Positions 51,740 through 59,108 of a stretch of DNA of 64,000 bases are shown piece after piece. The translations under genes and the position numbers were made by a program. Location: the NCBI RefSeq assembly GCF_004803505.1, contig NZ_SSWH01000010.1:1-64000 (forward strand), written 5' to 3'. The notes under the pieces are model-generated. The model saw nothing but the letters and a program-made list of their open reading frames with translations, was not told the origin of the DNA and did no database searches. The stretch is from Arthrobacter echini. Lineage in GTDB: Bacteria; Actinomycetota; Actinomycetes; Actinomycetales; Micrococcaceae. Position 1 is the stretch's first letter, and the number at the start of each line of letters is the position of its first letter.

Positions 51740-52067
51740 GCGAGCCGCGTGTTTTCGGGGTTGTGCAGGCGAGTGTTGAGCACTGATTTTTCCGTACTCC
51801 TCTGCACAAATGTCGTTCTCGCTTACTACTCCTCTGCACAATAGGGAGGTAGCGGGGTGAATAGGGGAATCTGTACGTATTGGTGAGTCCGGCACGTTGA
51901 CCATTCCGAAGGTCACCTGTGATCGCGCCGTTGGCAACGCAGACGATCGTCGGCGGGCCTGAGGCTAATGTGGCTGCACCGTCCCACAGATCGTTCCCCT
52001 TCCTGTGACACGGGAGGGCTGTGCGGACGAGTACTGAAATTTGTGCAGACGTGTACTGAAAATGACA
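51714..52067. mobile_element. 354-bp non-autonomous unit with Tn402-like inverted repeats
   Basis: Begins TGTCATTTTCAGTACGCGTC and ends with the complement of TGTCATTTTCAGTACACGTC; the two 26-bp ends differ at one base. Extra copies of the TGTGCAG...TACT site lie at each side (about 51760-51840 and 52018-52045). It contains no complete gene. Five bases (gtttt) separate it from the tniQ element's end; the 5 bases after its other end are aactt, so no target duplication is seen. Confidence 0.7.
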
Positions 52068-52170
52068 AACTTCCGCTAGAACTCAAGATCCTGACTGTCT
52101 CGTAAAGTCGTCTCGCTGAAATGTGTCTCAGCGGCCGTGTCCTGAGGGCTTTGTGAGGCAGACTGTTGGA

Positions 52171-52764
52171 ATGAGGCAGCTTGGATACACCCGTGTGAGT
52201 ACATCGGCCCAGGATGCGAAGCTGCAGCTCGACGCTCTCGTCGCCTCCGGGGTGCAAAAGCGCGATGTTTTCGCTGATGTCACTTCGGGTAGCAGGACCG
52301 CGGTGGAGCGGCCCGGAATGAAGAAGCTCCTCGAGTACGCCAACGAAGGGGACACCGTGGTGGTGTGGCGCGTCGACCGGTTGGGTCGGTCCCTCATGGA
52401 TGTGCTGAACACGGTGAACCTGCTGCGCGAGCGGGGGGTCCTGGTCCGGTCCCTCTCGGATGGCATCGATCCGGAAACCTCGACGGGACGGCTGATGCTG
52501 AACATGATGGCCACCTTGGCGGAGTACGAGCGTGAACTCATCGTCGAGCGCGTCAATGCCGGCCTCGTTGCGGCCAGAGAGAACGGGACCCGCTTCGGCC
52601 GGCCACCATCGAACCCGAAGGTCATCGCCGCGAAGCTCGACGTCGTTACCGACGCCCGCAAGAAGGGAAAGACCGCAGCAGAAGCCGCGCACCTCGTCGG
52701 CTGGAGCCGCGCAACCCTGTACAGGCACCAGCAAACCCATGCTGGTCAAAGCCATGAGGGCTGA
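52171..52764 (+). CDS. Serine resolvase/invertase (TniR-like)
   Basis: 197 residues from MRQLGYTRVSTSAQDAKLQL, with the catalytic Ser in YTRVSTSAQD. Arg cluster in VVVWRVDRLGRSLMDV; long E helix (LMLNMMATLAEYERELIVER); C-terminal HTH (AAEAAHLVGWSRATLYRHQQ). A longer frame starts at 52123, but this ATG matches the family N terminus. The upstream ~100 bp has TGTCTCG/GTCTCG-type repeats that may form its res site. It probably belongs to the adjacent Tn402-type transposon. Confidence 0.9.
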   Translation: MRQLGYTRVSTSAQDAKLQLDALVASGVQKRDVFADVTSGSRTAVERPGMKKLLEYANEGDTVVVWRVDRLGRSLMDVLNTVNLLRERGVLVRSLSDGIDPETSTGRLMLNMMATLAEYERELIVERVNAGLVAARENGTRFGRPPSNPKVIAAKLDVVTDARKKGKTAAEAAHLVGWSRATLYRHQQTHAGQSHEG

Positions 52765-52840
52765 GCCCTTTCGACATGACCAGCAAAAATGCGAGCTCGC
52801 CACGGTGATGCTGGTACCCGTCCCGAACCCTTGCCGGTAG

Positions 52841-53203
52841 CTAGTTGATCGTGACTGTTAACCTGCGACCACCGGCTCCACTGACGGTGACGGTGACTGT
52901 GTCATCCGACGTGCTTCCCCCGCCGCCCCCGCCGTCATCGTCGCCACCCACGATCTTGTCGTACACCGAGATTGCCAGGTCGACGACGTCCTTGAGGCTT
53001 ATCGAAGCCACCTGGCCTGGAGGCTGGTCTTCGTTGCTCGGAGGTCGTTCGTCTCCGTCTCCTACCACGGGCTTTGTTTTGAGGTTCCCCTGCACTGTGA
53101 CGATTTCGCCGGTGTCGAGCACGATCCTTTGAACCATGGGTCGCATCCGGCCTCGACGGCCTGAGCCGAGGACAATTTTTGTTTCTGGGAGTTCGATTGA
53201 CAT
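52841..53203 (-). CDS. Hypothetical protein with C-terminal beta-rich domain
   Basis: 120 residues from MSIELPETKIVLGSGRRGRM; AAGGA 8-9 nt before the ATG. The centre is predicted beta (RIVLDTGEIVTVQGNL), followed by an acidic region, a helix (DVVDLAISVYDKIVG), a D/G-rich linker (GGDDDGGGGGG) and a terminal TVTVTVSGAGGRRLTVTIN strand pair. No family recognised. Divergent from the HNH gene. Confidence 0.5.
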   Translation of the reverse strand: MSIELPETKIVLGSGRRGRMRPMVQRIVLDTGEIVTVQGNLKTKPVVGDGDERPPSNEDQPPGQVASISLKDVVDLAISVYDKIVGGDDDGGGGGGSTSDDTVTVTVSGAGGRRLTVTIN

Positions 53204-53263
53204 GGCAATTTCCTTCGGTTGATTGCACCTGAAACCACTTTCCCCAGTAGCTCAATCTTCCGC

Positions 53264-53286
53264 TTCTTGGCTTGTCAAGCCAAGAA
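53264..53286. promoter_or_regulatory. 23-bp perfect palindrome between divergent genes
   Basis: Arms TTCTTGGCTTG and CAAGCCAAGAA around one central T. It sits 61 bp before the minus-strand hypothetical gene and about 157 bp before the HNH gene: a likely operator. Confidence 0.55.
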
Positions 53287-53442
53287 CTATAGTCCAACCA
53301 TCTGATTAAGATCGTGGAGAAGGGGTCGCCGCCGCTGCTGTCCTGATCATTGCCGGGACTGTGCGCATGGAAGGGCGCAGACCGATCTCGCAGCGCCGGC
53401 GGCTTGGTCCGGTCCGGTGACGTCGTGGTAGGGGAGCGGGTA

Positions 53443-53928
53443 GTGAGGCAGTCCAGGGCAGTAGAGGACCGGTTCTGGGAGAAGGTCGTCAAAGGCCCGG
53501 AGCCCAATGATTGCTGGGTTTGGATCGGGGCGATCGCCGACGACGGGTACGGCCGGTTCTGGGTCACCCGCGAGGGAGGTCAGCGGGCTTTGCGCCCGCA
53601 ACGCTATGCCTACGAAAAGCTCACCGGGCAGACCCTGCACCCGGGCATCATCTTGTTGCACGCGTGTGATGTGCCTTTGTGTGTCCACGCCAGCACAGGG
53701 CCAGACACGCATCTGGTACCAGGGACCCAGGCGCTGAACATGCTGGACAGGTCCCGGAAAGGCCGGCACGCCAACGCTTCGACCTTCCGGTGGCGCGGCG
53801 TCGGCCGCGCCCAGTTCCGCGCCCAGTCCCTCACACTGCGCACAGCCCTCCTCGAGCACGGATGGAACGAAACGATCATCCGGCCCTTGCTCACTGGCAT
53901 CGACCCCGAAGCGCCGACCCTTTTCTGA
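53443..53928 (+). CDS. HNH endonuclease-like protein
   Basis: 161 residues with GTG start and GGGGAG upstream. N-terminal FWEKVVKGPEPNDCWVWIGA and GRFWVTREGGQ, then the HNH block ILLHACDVPLCVHAS (LH-x-C-D-x-P-x-C-V), HLVPGTQALNMLDRSRKGR. This is the compact phage/plasmid HNH type (HNH_3-like). The normal N of HxxCDNPxCVNPxH is replaced by V and H, so full nuclease activity is uncertain. A C-terminal HTH-like helix follows (LLEHGWNETIIRPLL). Confidence 0.75.
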   Translation: MRQSRAVEDRFWEKVVKGPEPNDCWVWIGAIADDGYGRFWVTREGGQRALRPQRYAYEKLTGQTLHPGIILLHACDVPLCVHASTGPDTHLVPGTQALNMLDRSRKGRHANASTFRWRGVGRAQFRAQSLTLRTALLEHGWNETIIRPLLTGIDPEAPTLF

Positions 53929-54038
53929 CAATGCGAGGGCGCCGCAGTCATCGGCGTGTCAGGGCAGTGTTCTACGCTTCGTAGTGGAGTCCTGTCCTTG
54001 GGTGTCCGTCGTACCCGACCTACCGTCGTTGGAGCATC

Positions 54039-54983
54039 ATGCCTGTGAGCTCGATCCCGCGCCCCGCCGAGCTGGGCCACCGCGTCCGCAGCGCCTTCCG
54101 CGCCCGGGTCTCCGGTGACCCCACCGGGGCACCTGACTGGGTCCGCGACATCGCCCTGGTAGGGGAGGGACCAGGCTTGTTCGAACCCGATGGCGTCGTC
54201 TGGCAGGTCCACGGCGGCCTTTCCACTCTGGTCGGCGGCGTCGCGGCCCTCCTCGGCCAAGGCGCACACCCCCTCGCCATGGCCGGGGTCGCACGGCACT
54301 CCTCCTACCGCAGCGACCCCTGGGCCCGCCTCGCCGGGACCGCGCGCTGGCTCACCATTACCACCTTCGGCTCCGCGGAACTCGCCGAGCGGGACTCGTC
54401 ACGGGTCCGCCGCATGCACGGGCGGGTCCAAGGCACCACCGAGGACGGCCGCGCCTACTCCGCCTCCGACCCCGCACTGCTGCGCTGGGTGCACCTGGCC
54501 TTCACCGATGCCTTCCTCGGAGCCCACGAGGCCGTCGGCCACGACCTTGCCCCACGGTTCGGCCGCAACTGGGCTGATACCTACGTCGCCGACTGGTCCC
54601 GCAGCGCCCGGACCCTCGGAGCCGAAGACCTCCCGCTCAACCGCCAGGAACTCGCCGAGGCACTGCGCGCGCTTGAGCCTGACCTGGAACCCGTCCCCGC
54701 CGAGCTCCTGACGTTCCTCTCCGCACCGGACGGACTGAACCGGGCCGAGCGGATCTTCTACAGCGGCATCGCAAGCGCCGGAGCGTTGGTCATCTCTCCG
54801 TCCGTGGCTCCCCTCGCCGGGGTGCCCGGCCGCGGCGACCGCTCACTCGCAAACCGCCTCCGGTTGCAGCGCACCCGACTGCAGTTGCGGACCTTCCAGC
54901 TGGCCCTCGGACCACATAGCCCCTCCGTGGATGCGGCGCGCTACCGGCTCGGCCTCGCCGGCCCCCCGGACTGGCTCGACTAA
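54039..54983 (+). CDS. DUF2236 / MpaB-like oxygenase family protein
   Basis: 314 residues. All-helical heme-oxygenase-like DUF2236 (latex-clearing protein relatives): FEPDGVVWQVHGGLSTLVGG, AHPLAMAGVARHSSYRSDPW, RTARWLTITTFGS-type stretch, VRRMHGRVQGTTEDGRAYSA and LLRWVHLAFTDAFLGAHEAV with conserved His. Members contain a b-type heme and oxidise hydrophobic substrates in some cases; most are uncharacterised. The start has no strong ribosome site. Confidence 0.8.
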   Translation: MPVSSIPRPAELGHRVRSAFRARVSGDPTGAPDWVRDIALVGEGPGLFEPDGVVWQVHGGLSTLVGGVAALLGQGAHPLAMAGVARHSSYRSDPWARLAGTARWLTITTFGSAELAERDSSRVRRMHGRVQGTTEDGRAYSASDPALLRWVHLAFTDAFLGAHEAVGHDLAPRFGRNWADTYVADWSRSARTLGAEDLPLNRQELAEALRALEPDLEPVPAELLTFLSAPDGLNRAERIFYSGIASAGALVISPSVAPLAGVPGRGDRSLANRLRLQRTRLQLRTFQLALGPHSPSVDAARYRLGLAGPPDWLD

Positions 54984-55132
54984 ACCTCGGTCGCTGCTAC
55001 TGCCCCGACCACGCTCACTACGCGTGGCCGACGCCGATGAGTGAATGAGTATTTGAGTAAGAGGCGGTACCGATGGGTGCCGGCCCTTCATCGTTGCTGG
55101 GGTTCCCGGTCGGCGGCCGTCGTTGTCTTGCC
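54984..55132 (+). pseudogene. Remnant of a small Zn-ribbon gene upstream of leader A
   Basis: Positions about 54986-55045 read GRCYCPDHAHYAW, similar to the end of the intact small protein at 60795 (GRYYCPRHAHKA), which likewise precedes a leader copy. The 5' part is gone. Confidence 0.4.
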
Positions 55133-55509
55133 TGTAGTGCTTCCCTGTTCTCCGCCAGGGCTCCGAGCAGGGCAATGGTCCTGCGCTTCGCTCCGGCCTG
55201 ATGAGGTCCGGGCGCTCCTTCGTCGCACCCGACCCTGACGTTTTTGCTGCTGTCCTACGGATTGTGCGCCCCCGCTCCACAGCGTCAACCGGCTCCGCCG
55301 GCAGCGGGCACACCCATCCTGTCCGGCGCTCCTGCCTCGCTTATTTCCTCCCAGAAAGGGCGCACCCTTGCACCTACGGCGTTGAGCACTGCTCCGTCGG
55401 GAGCGAGCGAGCGAGCTCGCCAGCAGGCAAAAAACATGAGGGGAAGGGCAAGTACCAGCTGGCTCACCACAGGCCCTCACCCCACCTCGTGACCGAAGGA
55501 GCACCGATC
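55133..55509 (+). ncRNA. Conserved long 5' leader, copy A
   Basis: About 377 nt, diverged relative of the two identical leaders at 58737 and 61042. Shared blocks are the 5' hairpin (CCCTGTTC/GAGCAGGG), GCGCTTCGCTCCGGCCTG, TTTTTGCTGCTGTCCT, the hairpin CCGGC-TCC-GCCGG (55289-55301) and GCGAGCTCGCCAGCAGGC, then AAAAAAC and the ribosome site AAGGAG. Base changes at both hairpins keep pairing relative to the other copies. Whether it acts as RNA or as DNA is not proved. Confidence 0.6.
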
Positions 55510-55980
55510 ATGAACGCTGACTACATCACCACCGATACCGGCGAGGCCGTGGACGCCCCGACCCTGCCGTCCTACTGGGGACCCGATAATTGGCAGACTG
55601 AGGACGACGGATACGAATGGTTCCGTTGCCTGGACGGCACACCGTGGACCGTCGTCACCCGGTGGGGGACCGAAGGGCACCCGCTCGGAAACTTGTACTC
55701 GATGATGGTCGCTACCGCCGTTCACGAGGATGAGCGCGGCACCCTCTATGGGTACGGCAGCTACGCACAGGGTCGCACCTACGCTCTGTGGTTCCGCTGC
55801 GAGGCCGCATTGCACGCGGAGATCACCGAGACGGCGTTCTTCTTCTGGAAGGACGGTCAGAGCCAGGGACCGGAAAAGCTCCCAGCGACCGCCGGAGAGC
55901 TTCCCGCCGAGTACACGGTGCCCTACCAGGCACCGGCACCGGTCAAGGACACGCCACGAGCAGACGGCGCACCCTTCTAG
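55510..55980 (+). CDS. Plasmid hypothetical protein downstream of leader A
   Basis: 156 residues, AAGGAG nine bases before the ATG. Aromatic-rich: LPSYWGPDNWQTEDDGYEWF, LYGYGSYAQGRTYALWFRCE, ETAFFFWKDGQS. No family recognised; predicted soluble with mixed alpha/beta. The frame is open upstream through the leader, but that part is not conserved as protein between leader copies. Followed by a hairpin terminator. Confidence 0.6.
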   Translation: MNADYITTDTGEAVDAPTLPSYWGPDNWQTEDDGYEWFRCLDGTPWTVVTRWGTEGHPLGNLYSMMVATAVHEDERGTLYGYGSYAQGRTYALWFRCEAALHAEITETAFFFWKDGQSQGPEKLPATAGELPAEYTVPYQAPAPVKDTPRADGAPF

Positions 55981-56005
55981 CTGGCAGGCCGGCACCGGTG
56001 GCCGT

Positions 56006-56038
56006 GTGTGCCCTGTCCCTTACACGGGTAGGGCACAC
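56006..56038 (+). terminator. Hairpin after the leader-A gene
   Basis: Stem GTGTGCCCT (56006-56014) with AGGGCACAC (56030-56038), 15-nt loop, no T-tract. Confidence 0.5.
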
Positions 56039-56117
56039 GCCCCACCACCTGCCAGAACAGCCGTAGAAGAGCAGGAAACAGCACTAAGAAACATTGAATA
56101 GACGCGGTAGAAGCCTG

Positions 56118-56135
56118 TTTATTCAGATGAATAAA
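56118..56135. promoter_or_regulatory. 18-bp AT-rich palindrome upstream of nrdH-like gene
   Basis: TTTATTCA-GA-TGAATAAA, 75 bp before the ATG of the NrdH-like gene, in an otherwise GC-rich region. Possible operator or promoter core. Confidence 0.5.
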
Positions 56136-56209
56136 AGCTAGAATTGTTAGTAGCAGCGCAGCAGTCGACTCCCACTAGAACCCGCCACGTAACCCAAGGA
56201 CTGAGAGCT

Positions 56210-56467
56210 ATGACCGTCACCGTCTTCGAGAAGCCAACGGGATGCTTCGGATGCAAGAAGACCAAGGAACTGTTCGACGCCGCTGGCGTCGAGTTCGTGG
56301 CCGTGGACATCACCACCGATGACCAGGCCCTGACCTATATCACCGAGGAACTCGGGTACAGCCAGGCGCCGGTCGTGGTGTACGAGAAGGACGGCAGCGA
56401 AGACCACTGGTCCGGACTGAACCCGGCCAAGATCGCCCAGGTCATCGCCCTCGACACCACGCCATAG
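56210..56467 (+). CDS. NrdH-like glutaredoxin
   Basis: 85 residues, MTVTVFEKPTGCFGCKKTKE: thioredoxin-fold redoxin with active site CFGC near the N terminus (family usual CVQC), then AGVEFVAVDITTDDQAL and GYSQAPVVVYEKDGSEDHWS GLNP, the NrdH-type end. It would reduce ribonucleotide reductase or another plasmid-encoded partner. No nrdEF gene in the window. Plasmid copies of such redoxins are common in actinobacteria. Confidence 0.88.
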   Translation: MTVTVFEKPTGCFGCKKTKELFDAAGVEFVAVDITTDDQALTYITEELGYSQAPVVVYEKDGSEDHWSGLNPAKIAQVIALDTTP

Positions 56468-56537
56468 CCCACTCACTCATCTACTCATTCACTCATCGCT
56501 GGCAGCAGCGCACCCATAGAGAAGGCAGTTGAGCATC

Positions 56538-57077
56538 ATGGCCGGAGACACCATCATCACCGTCGTCGGGAACCTCACCGCGGATCCCGAACTCCGCTTC
56601 ACCCCCTCCGGGGCAGCGGTCGCGAACTTCACGATCGCCTCCACCCCGCGGACCTTCGACCGGCAGGCCAATGACTGGAAGGACGGAGACACCCTGTTCC
56701 TGCGCGCCTCGATCTGGCGTGAGGCGGCCGAGAATATCGCCGAGACCCTCACCAAGGGCACCCGCGTCGTCGCCCAGGGCCGGCTGAAGTCCCGCAGCTA
56801 CGACACCAAGGAAGGCGAGAAGCGCACCGTCATGGAACTCGAGGTCGACGAGGTCGGACCGAGCCTGCGCTACGCATCCGCGAAAGTCACCCGCACCCAG
56901 CGCAACAACAACGCCAGCGGCACCGGGGGAGGGAACAACCAGGGCGGGGGCGGCCAGTCCCGGGACCAGGCATGGCAGTCACAGCAGCCTGCCGATGATC
57001 CCTGGGCAGCCCCAGCGAACACCGGGACCAACGCCGGCGGGTGGGGCAACGGCCCCGACACCGAACCACCGTTCTAA
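56538..57077 (+). CDS. ssb: Single-stranded DNA-binding protein
   Basis: 179 residues from [22 protein letters not shown]-fold 1-112: [37 protein letters not shown] and [20 protein letters not shown]. Gly/Gln/Asn-rich linker ([13 protein letters not shown]) and acidic tip DTEPPF for partner binding (normally DDIPF). Plasmid SSB supports replication or conjugation. The ATG rather than a TTG three codons upstream fits the family start. Confidence 0.95.
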   Translation: MAGDTIITVVGNLTADPELRFTPSGAAVANFTIASTPRTFDRQANDWKDGDTLFLRASIWREAAENIAETLTKGTRVVAQGRLKSRSYDTKEGEKRTVMELEVDEVGPSLRYASAKVTRTQRNNNASGTGGGNNQGGGGQSRDQAWQSQQPADDPWAAPANTGTNAGGWGNGPDTEPPF

Positions 57078-57102
57078 ACACTGCGCATCCACGGCGTCAC
57101 GC

Positions 57103-57127
57103 GTGGCCGCCCCAGAAGGGCGGCCAC
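57103..57127 (+). terminator. Hairpin after ssb
   Basis: Perfect 10-bp stem GTGGCCGCCC (57103-57112) with 57118-57127, loop of 5 nt, no T-tract. Confidence 0.6.
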
Positions 57128-57171
57128 CTGCGGGCCCCACACCAGGATCGTGGAACACACAAACTACAAGC

Positions 57172-57199
57172 GTAGTAGTATTACTAGTACTATTACTAC
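57172..57199. promoter_or_regulatory. Palindromic operator upstream of the KfrA-like gene
   Basis: 28-bp dyad centred on ACTAGT (57183-57188) with outer GTAGTA (57172-57177) and TACTAC (57194-57199); 12 of 14 half-positions pair. It ends 23 bp before the ATG. KfrA proteins repress their own promoter through such sites. Confidence 0.7.
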
Positions 57200-57222
57200 T
57201 ACTACGGCTTTAGGGGTCATCA

Positions 57223-57867
57223 ATGACTGAAGAGCTTGTTCCTACCGGACCATCAGCGGGGGTTGGTCCTGTTGACGCGGGGGCTCCGGTGAAGGAGCGG
57301 GTGTATGCAGCGGCGGAGACGATCAGTGCCGAACGCAATCCGACGGTCTCCAGTGTTCGGGAAGCCGCCGGGGTCAGCAACGCGGACGCGACCCGGTACC
57401 TGAGGGAGTGGCGTGAGGAGAAAGCAGCCGCGGGTTCGCGCATCGTGGCCACGCCGCAGGCAGTGCTGGAACAGGCCGCGAGACTGGCCGGCTCTGTCTG
57501 GGCCGACGCCGTGGCCCTGGCCACGGAGCAGCACGCCGCCGTGGAAGCCCAATGGGCCAGGGACAGCCAGGACAAGGACACCGAACTGGCCGAACTCGTC
57601 GCGGACCTGGACAAGGTCACCACCGAGCACACCACCGAGACCGCGGGATTGCGGGCCGAGCTCGTAGCAGCCACCGATCGAGCCGGCGCCGCTGAGTCCA
57701 GGGCAACCCAGGCAGAGGAAGCAGCCGCTACCTCTAACGCCGAGATCAGCACCCTCACCCGTGACCTCGCCGCAGCCCAGACACGCGCCGAGACCCTGCA
57801 GCACGCCCACGACGCCCTGATCCAACGCATCACCCCGGAGAACACGGCACAACAACCACGCCAGTAA
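57223..57867 (+). CDS. KfrA-like plasmid DNA-binding coiled-coil protein
   Basis: 214 residues; AGGGG about 6 nt before the ATG. N-terminal DNA-binding domain of KfrA_N type (KERVYAAAETISAERNPTVS; VREAAGVSNADATRYLREWR), then a long alpha-helical coiled coil from about 75 to 205 (ELVADLDKVTTEHTTETAGL; SNAEISTLTRDLAAAQTRAE). KfrA proteins autoregulate and aid stable plasmid inheritance by forming filaments or scaffolds. The dyad directly upstream supports autoregulation. Confidence 0.82.
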   Translation: MTEELVPTGPSAGVGPVDAGAPVKERVYAAAETISAERNPTVSSVREAAGVSNADATRYLREWREEKAAAGSRIVATPQAVLEQAARLAGSVWADAVALATEQHAAVEAQWARDSQDKDTELAELVADLDKVTTEHTTETAGLRAELVAATDRAGAAESRATQAEEAAATSNAEISTLTRDLAAAQTRAETLQHAHDALIQRITPENTAQQPRQ

Positions 57868-57931
57868 CCCATAGTGTGAACGCGCAGAACCTCCACAAAG
57901 AGCAGGGCCAAGGCAACCGTCAGGAGCAACC

Positions 57932-58360
57932 ATGACCCACATCTCGAATGATCACTACAAGGCATCCCTGGTGTTCGCTGCGGCCGCCCGGGAGCTGGAG
58001 ACCTCAGCCAGACATCACACCGACCCGACCCAGAGCACCGAGGCGATCCGGGAACTCCACGGCGCGCACGAGCACATCGTGCAAGCATTGAAGCGCTTGC
58101 ACGACTGGCACACCGCTGCACGCCCAGGTGAAGAGTATGAGGCCGGGGACCAGGAGAGCGCCCGGGCGCTGGGGGAGACCGCGGCCGAGCTCGCCGCCGC
58201 GGCAACAGCCGCCCAGGCCGTGGTCGGCGCCCTGCACCGGGCGCAGCAGGCCAGCTCACGGGTCCGGTACATTGAACGCCCCGCACAGCCGGCGGAGGCC
58301 AGTAGTGCCTCCAGTGCCGGCAGTGGTGGCGGTGATGGTGTGTCTGGCGGTAGGGGATGA
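57932..58360 (+). CDS. Hypothetical helical plasmid protein
   Basis: 142 residues, MTHISNDHYKASLVFAAAAR, almost entirely alpha-helical and Ala/Glu/His-rich (ELHGAHEHIVQALKRLHDWH; ETAAELAAAATAAQAVVGAL), with a Ser/Gly-rich tail. No family recognised. Its stop overlaps the next gene by 4 bp (ATGA), so it is co-expressed with the small RHH-like protein and probably with the KfrA-like gene 64 bp upstream. Confidence 0.6.
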   Translation: MTHISNDHYKASLVFAAAARELETSARHHTDPTQSTEAIRELHGAHEHIVQALKRLHDWHTAARPGEEYEAGDQESARALGETAAELAAAATAAQAVVGALHRAQQASSRVRYIERPAQPAEASSASSAGSGGGDGVSGGRG

Positions 58361-58614
58361 GTAAGCGGAAACCGGCGTCGTTCACGCCGTACTTCACCCA
58401 GGCCGACGCGGACCAGGTCAGGGCCGCGTTCCTGGCCACAGGGCAGGCAGAGGGCCACCGGTCTGTGACAGACTTGATCGAGGCGGCTGTGCTGCGTGAA
58501 GTGAAGCGCTTGCAGCGCAAGCACAACCAGGGCAGGCAGTGGGACCCGGTACCACCGGGGGAGCTGCGCCCAGGCCGACGGACTCTCGCAGAAGAGAAGA
58601 ACCGGGCCCCATAG
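58357..58614 (+). CDS. Small partition-type DNA-binding protein (RHH-like, ParB-C type)
   Basis: 85 residues: KPASFTPYFTQADADQVRAA, FLATGQAEGHRSVTDLIEAA, VLREVKRLQRKHNQGRQWDP, VPPGELRPGRRTLAEEKN. Resembles the C-terminal centromere-binding domain of small actinobacterial plasmid ParB proteins (beta-alpha-alpha with R-S-x-T-D-L-I-E-A-A-V-x-R-E-V). No ParA ATPase gene is in the window, so its partner is unknown. Confidence 0.6.
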   Translation: MSKRKPASFTPYFTQADADQVRAAFLATGQAEGHRSVTDLIEAAVLREVKRLQRKHNQGRQWDPVPPGELRPGRRTLAEEKNRAP

Positions 58615-58651
58615 ATTTCCCTTGTTGTGGGAAAGTGCAAGACAGCAGTAC

Positions 58652-58685
58652 GGAAGCGGGAGCTGGTGGTGCAGCTCCCGCTTCC
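58652..58685 (+). terminator. Hairpin upstream of leader B
   Basis: Perfect 13-bp stem GGAAGCGGGAGCT (58652-58664) with 58673-58685, 8-nt loop. It closes the kfrA-like operon just before the leader. Confidence 0.6.
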
Positions 58686-58736
58686 ACCATTTAAGCCACC
58701 GGTTCCGCCCGGGTCGGCGCCTGTGGGTGTCTTACC

Positions 58737-59108
58737 TTGTAGTGTTTCCCTGCTCTGCGCTGGCGCTCCGAGCAGGGCTGTGGTCCTGCGCTTCGCTCCG
58801 GCCTGTGATGGCCCCGGTCACTCCTTCGTCGCGCCCGGGTCCAGATGTTTTTTGCTGCTGTCCTTCGGATTATCCGTCCCCGCTCCACACCGTCAATCGG
58901 CTGCGCCGACAGCACCGGCCAGAAACCTCTACGGCGCTCCTACGTCGCTTACTTCCTCCGAGATTTCTCACCGGCCCTGCCCTACGGGTTGACAGTGCTC
59001 CGTCGGGAACGAGCGAGCGAGCTCGCCAGCAGGCAAAAAACGCACGGGGAAGGGATCCACTGCTGGTCACCAAGGGTCCCGACGCCACCACAACAAAGGA
59101 GCACAACC
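58737..59108 (+). ncRNA. Conserved long 5' leader, copy B
   Basis: 372 nt identical, base for base as far as I checked, to 61042-61413. It starts TTGTAGTGTTTCCCTGC and ends in the ribosome site AAAGGAGCACAACC directly before the DUF4192 ATG. Hairpins: CCCTGCTC (58748-58755) with GAGCAGGG (58770-58777); TCGGC-TGC-GCCGA (58897-58909); self-complementary GCGAGCTCGC. The ATG follows at once here, but two bases later in copy C, so the same leader is joined to its gene in different frames: it is not coding. Confidence 0.7.

Noticed and set aside
52068-52170. TGTCTCG...GTCTC-type repeats as an IS end
   Set aside because: They could be a resolvase res site just as well; no second end or duplication was found, so no IS is called.
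50282-52764. CRISPR-associated transposon (TniQ next to transposon ends)
   Set aside because: No CRISPR repeats, cas12k or Cascade genes in the window. TniB/TniQ, the TGTCATTTTCAG-type ends and the serine resolvase all fit the Tn402/Tn5053 type.
54020-54299. Minus-strand ORFs opposite the DUF2236 gene
   Set aside because: Arg/Pro-rich antisense frames without ribosome sites.
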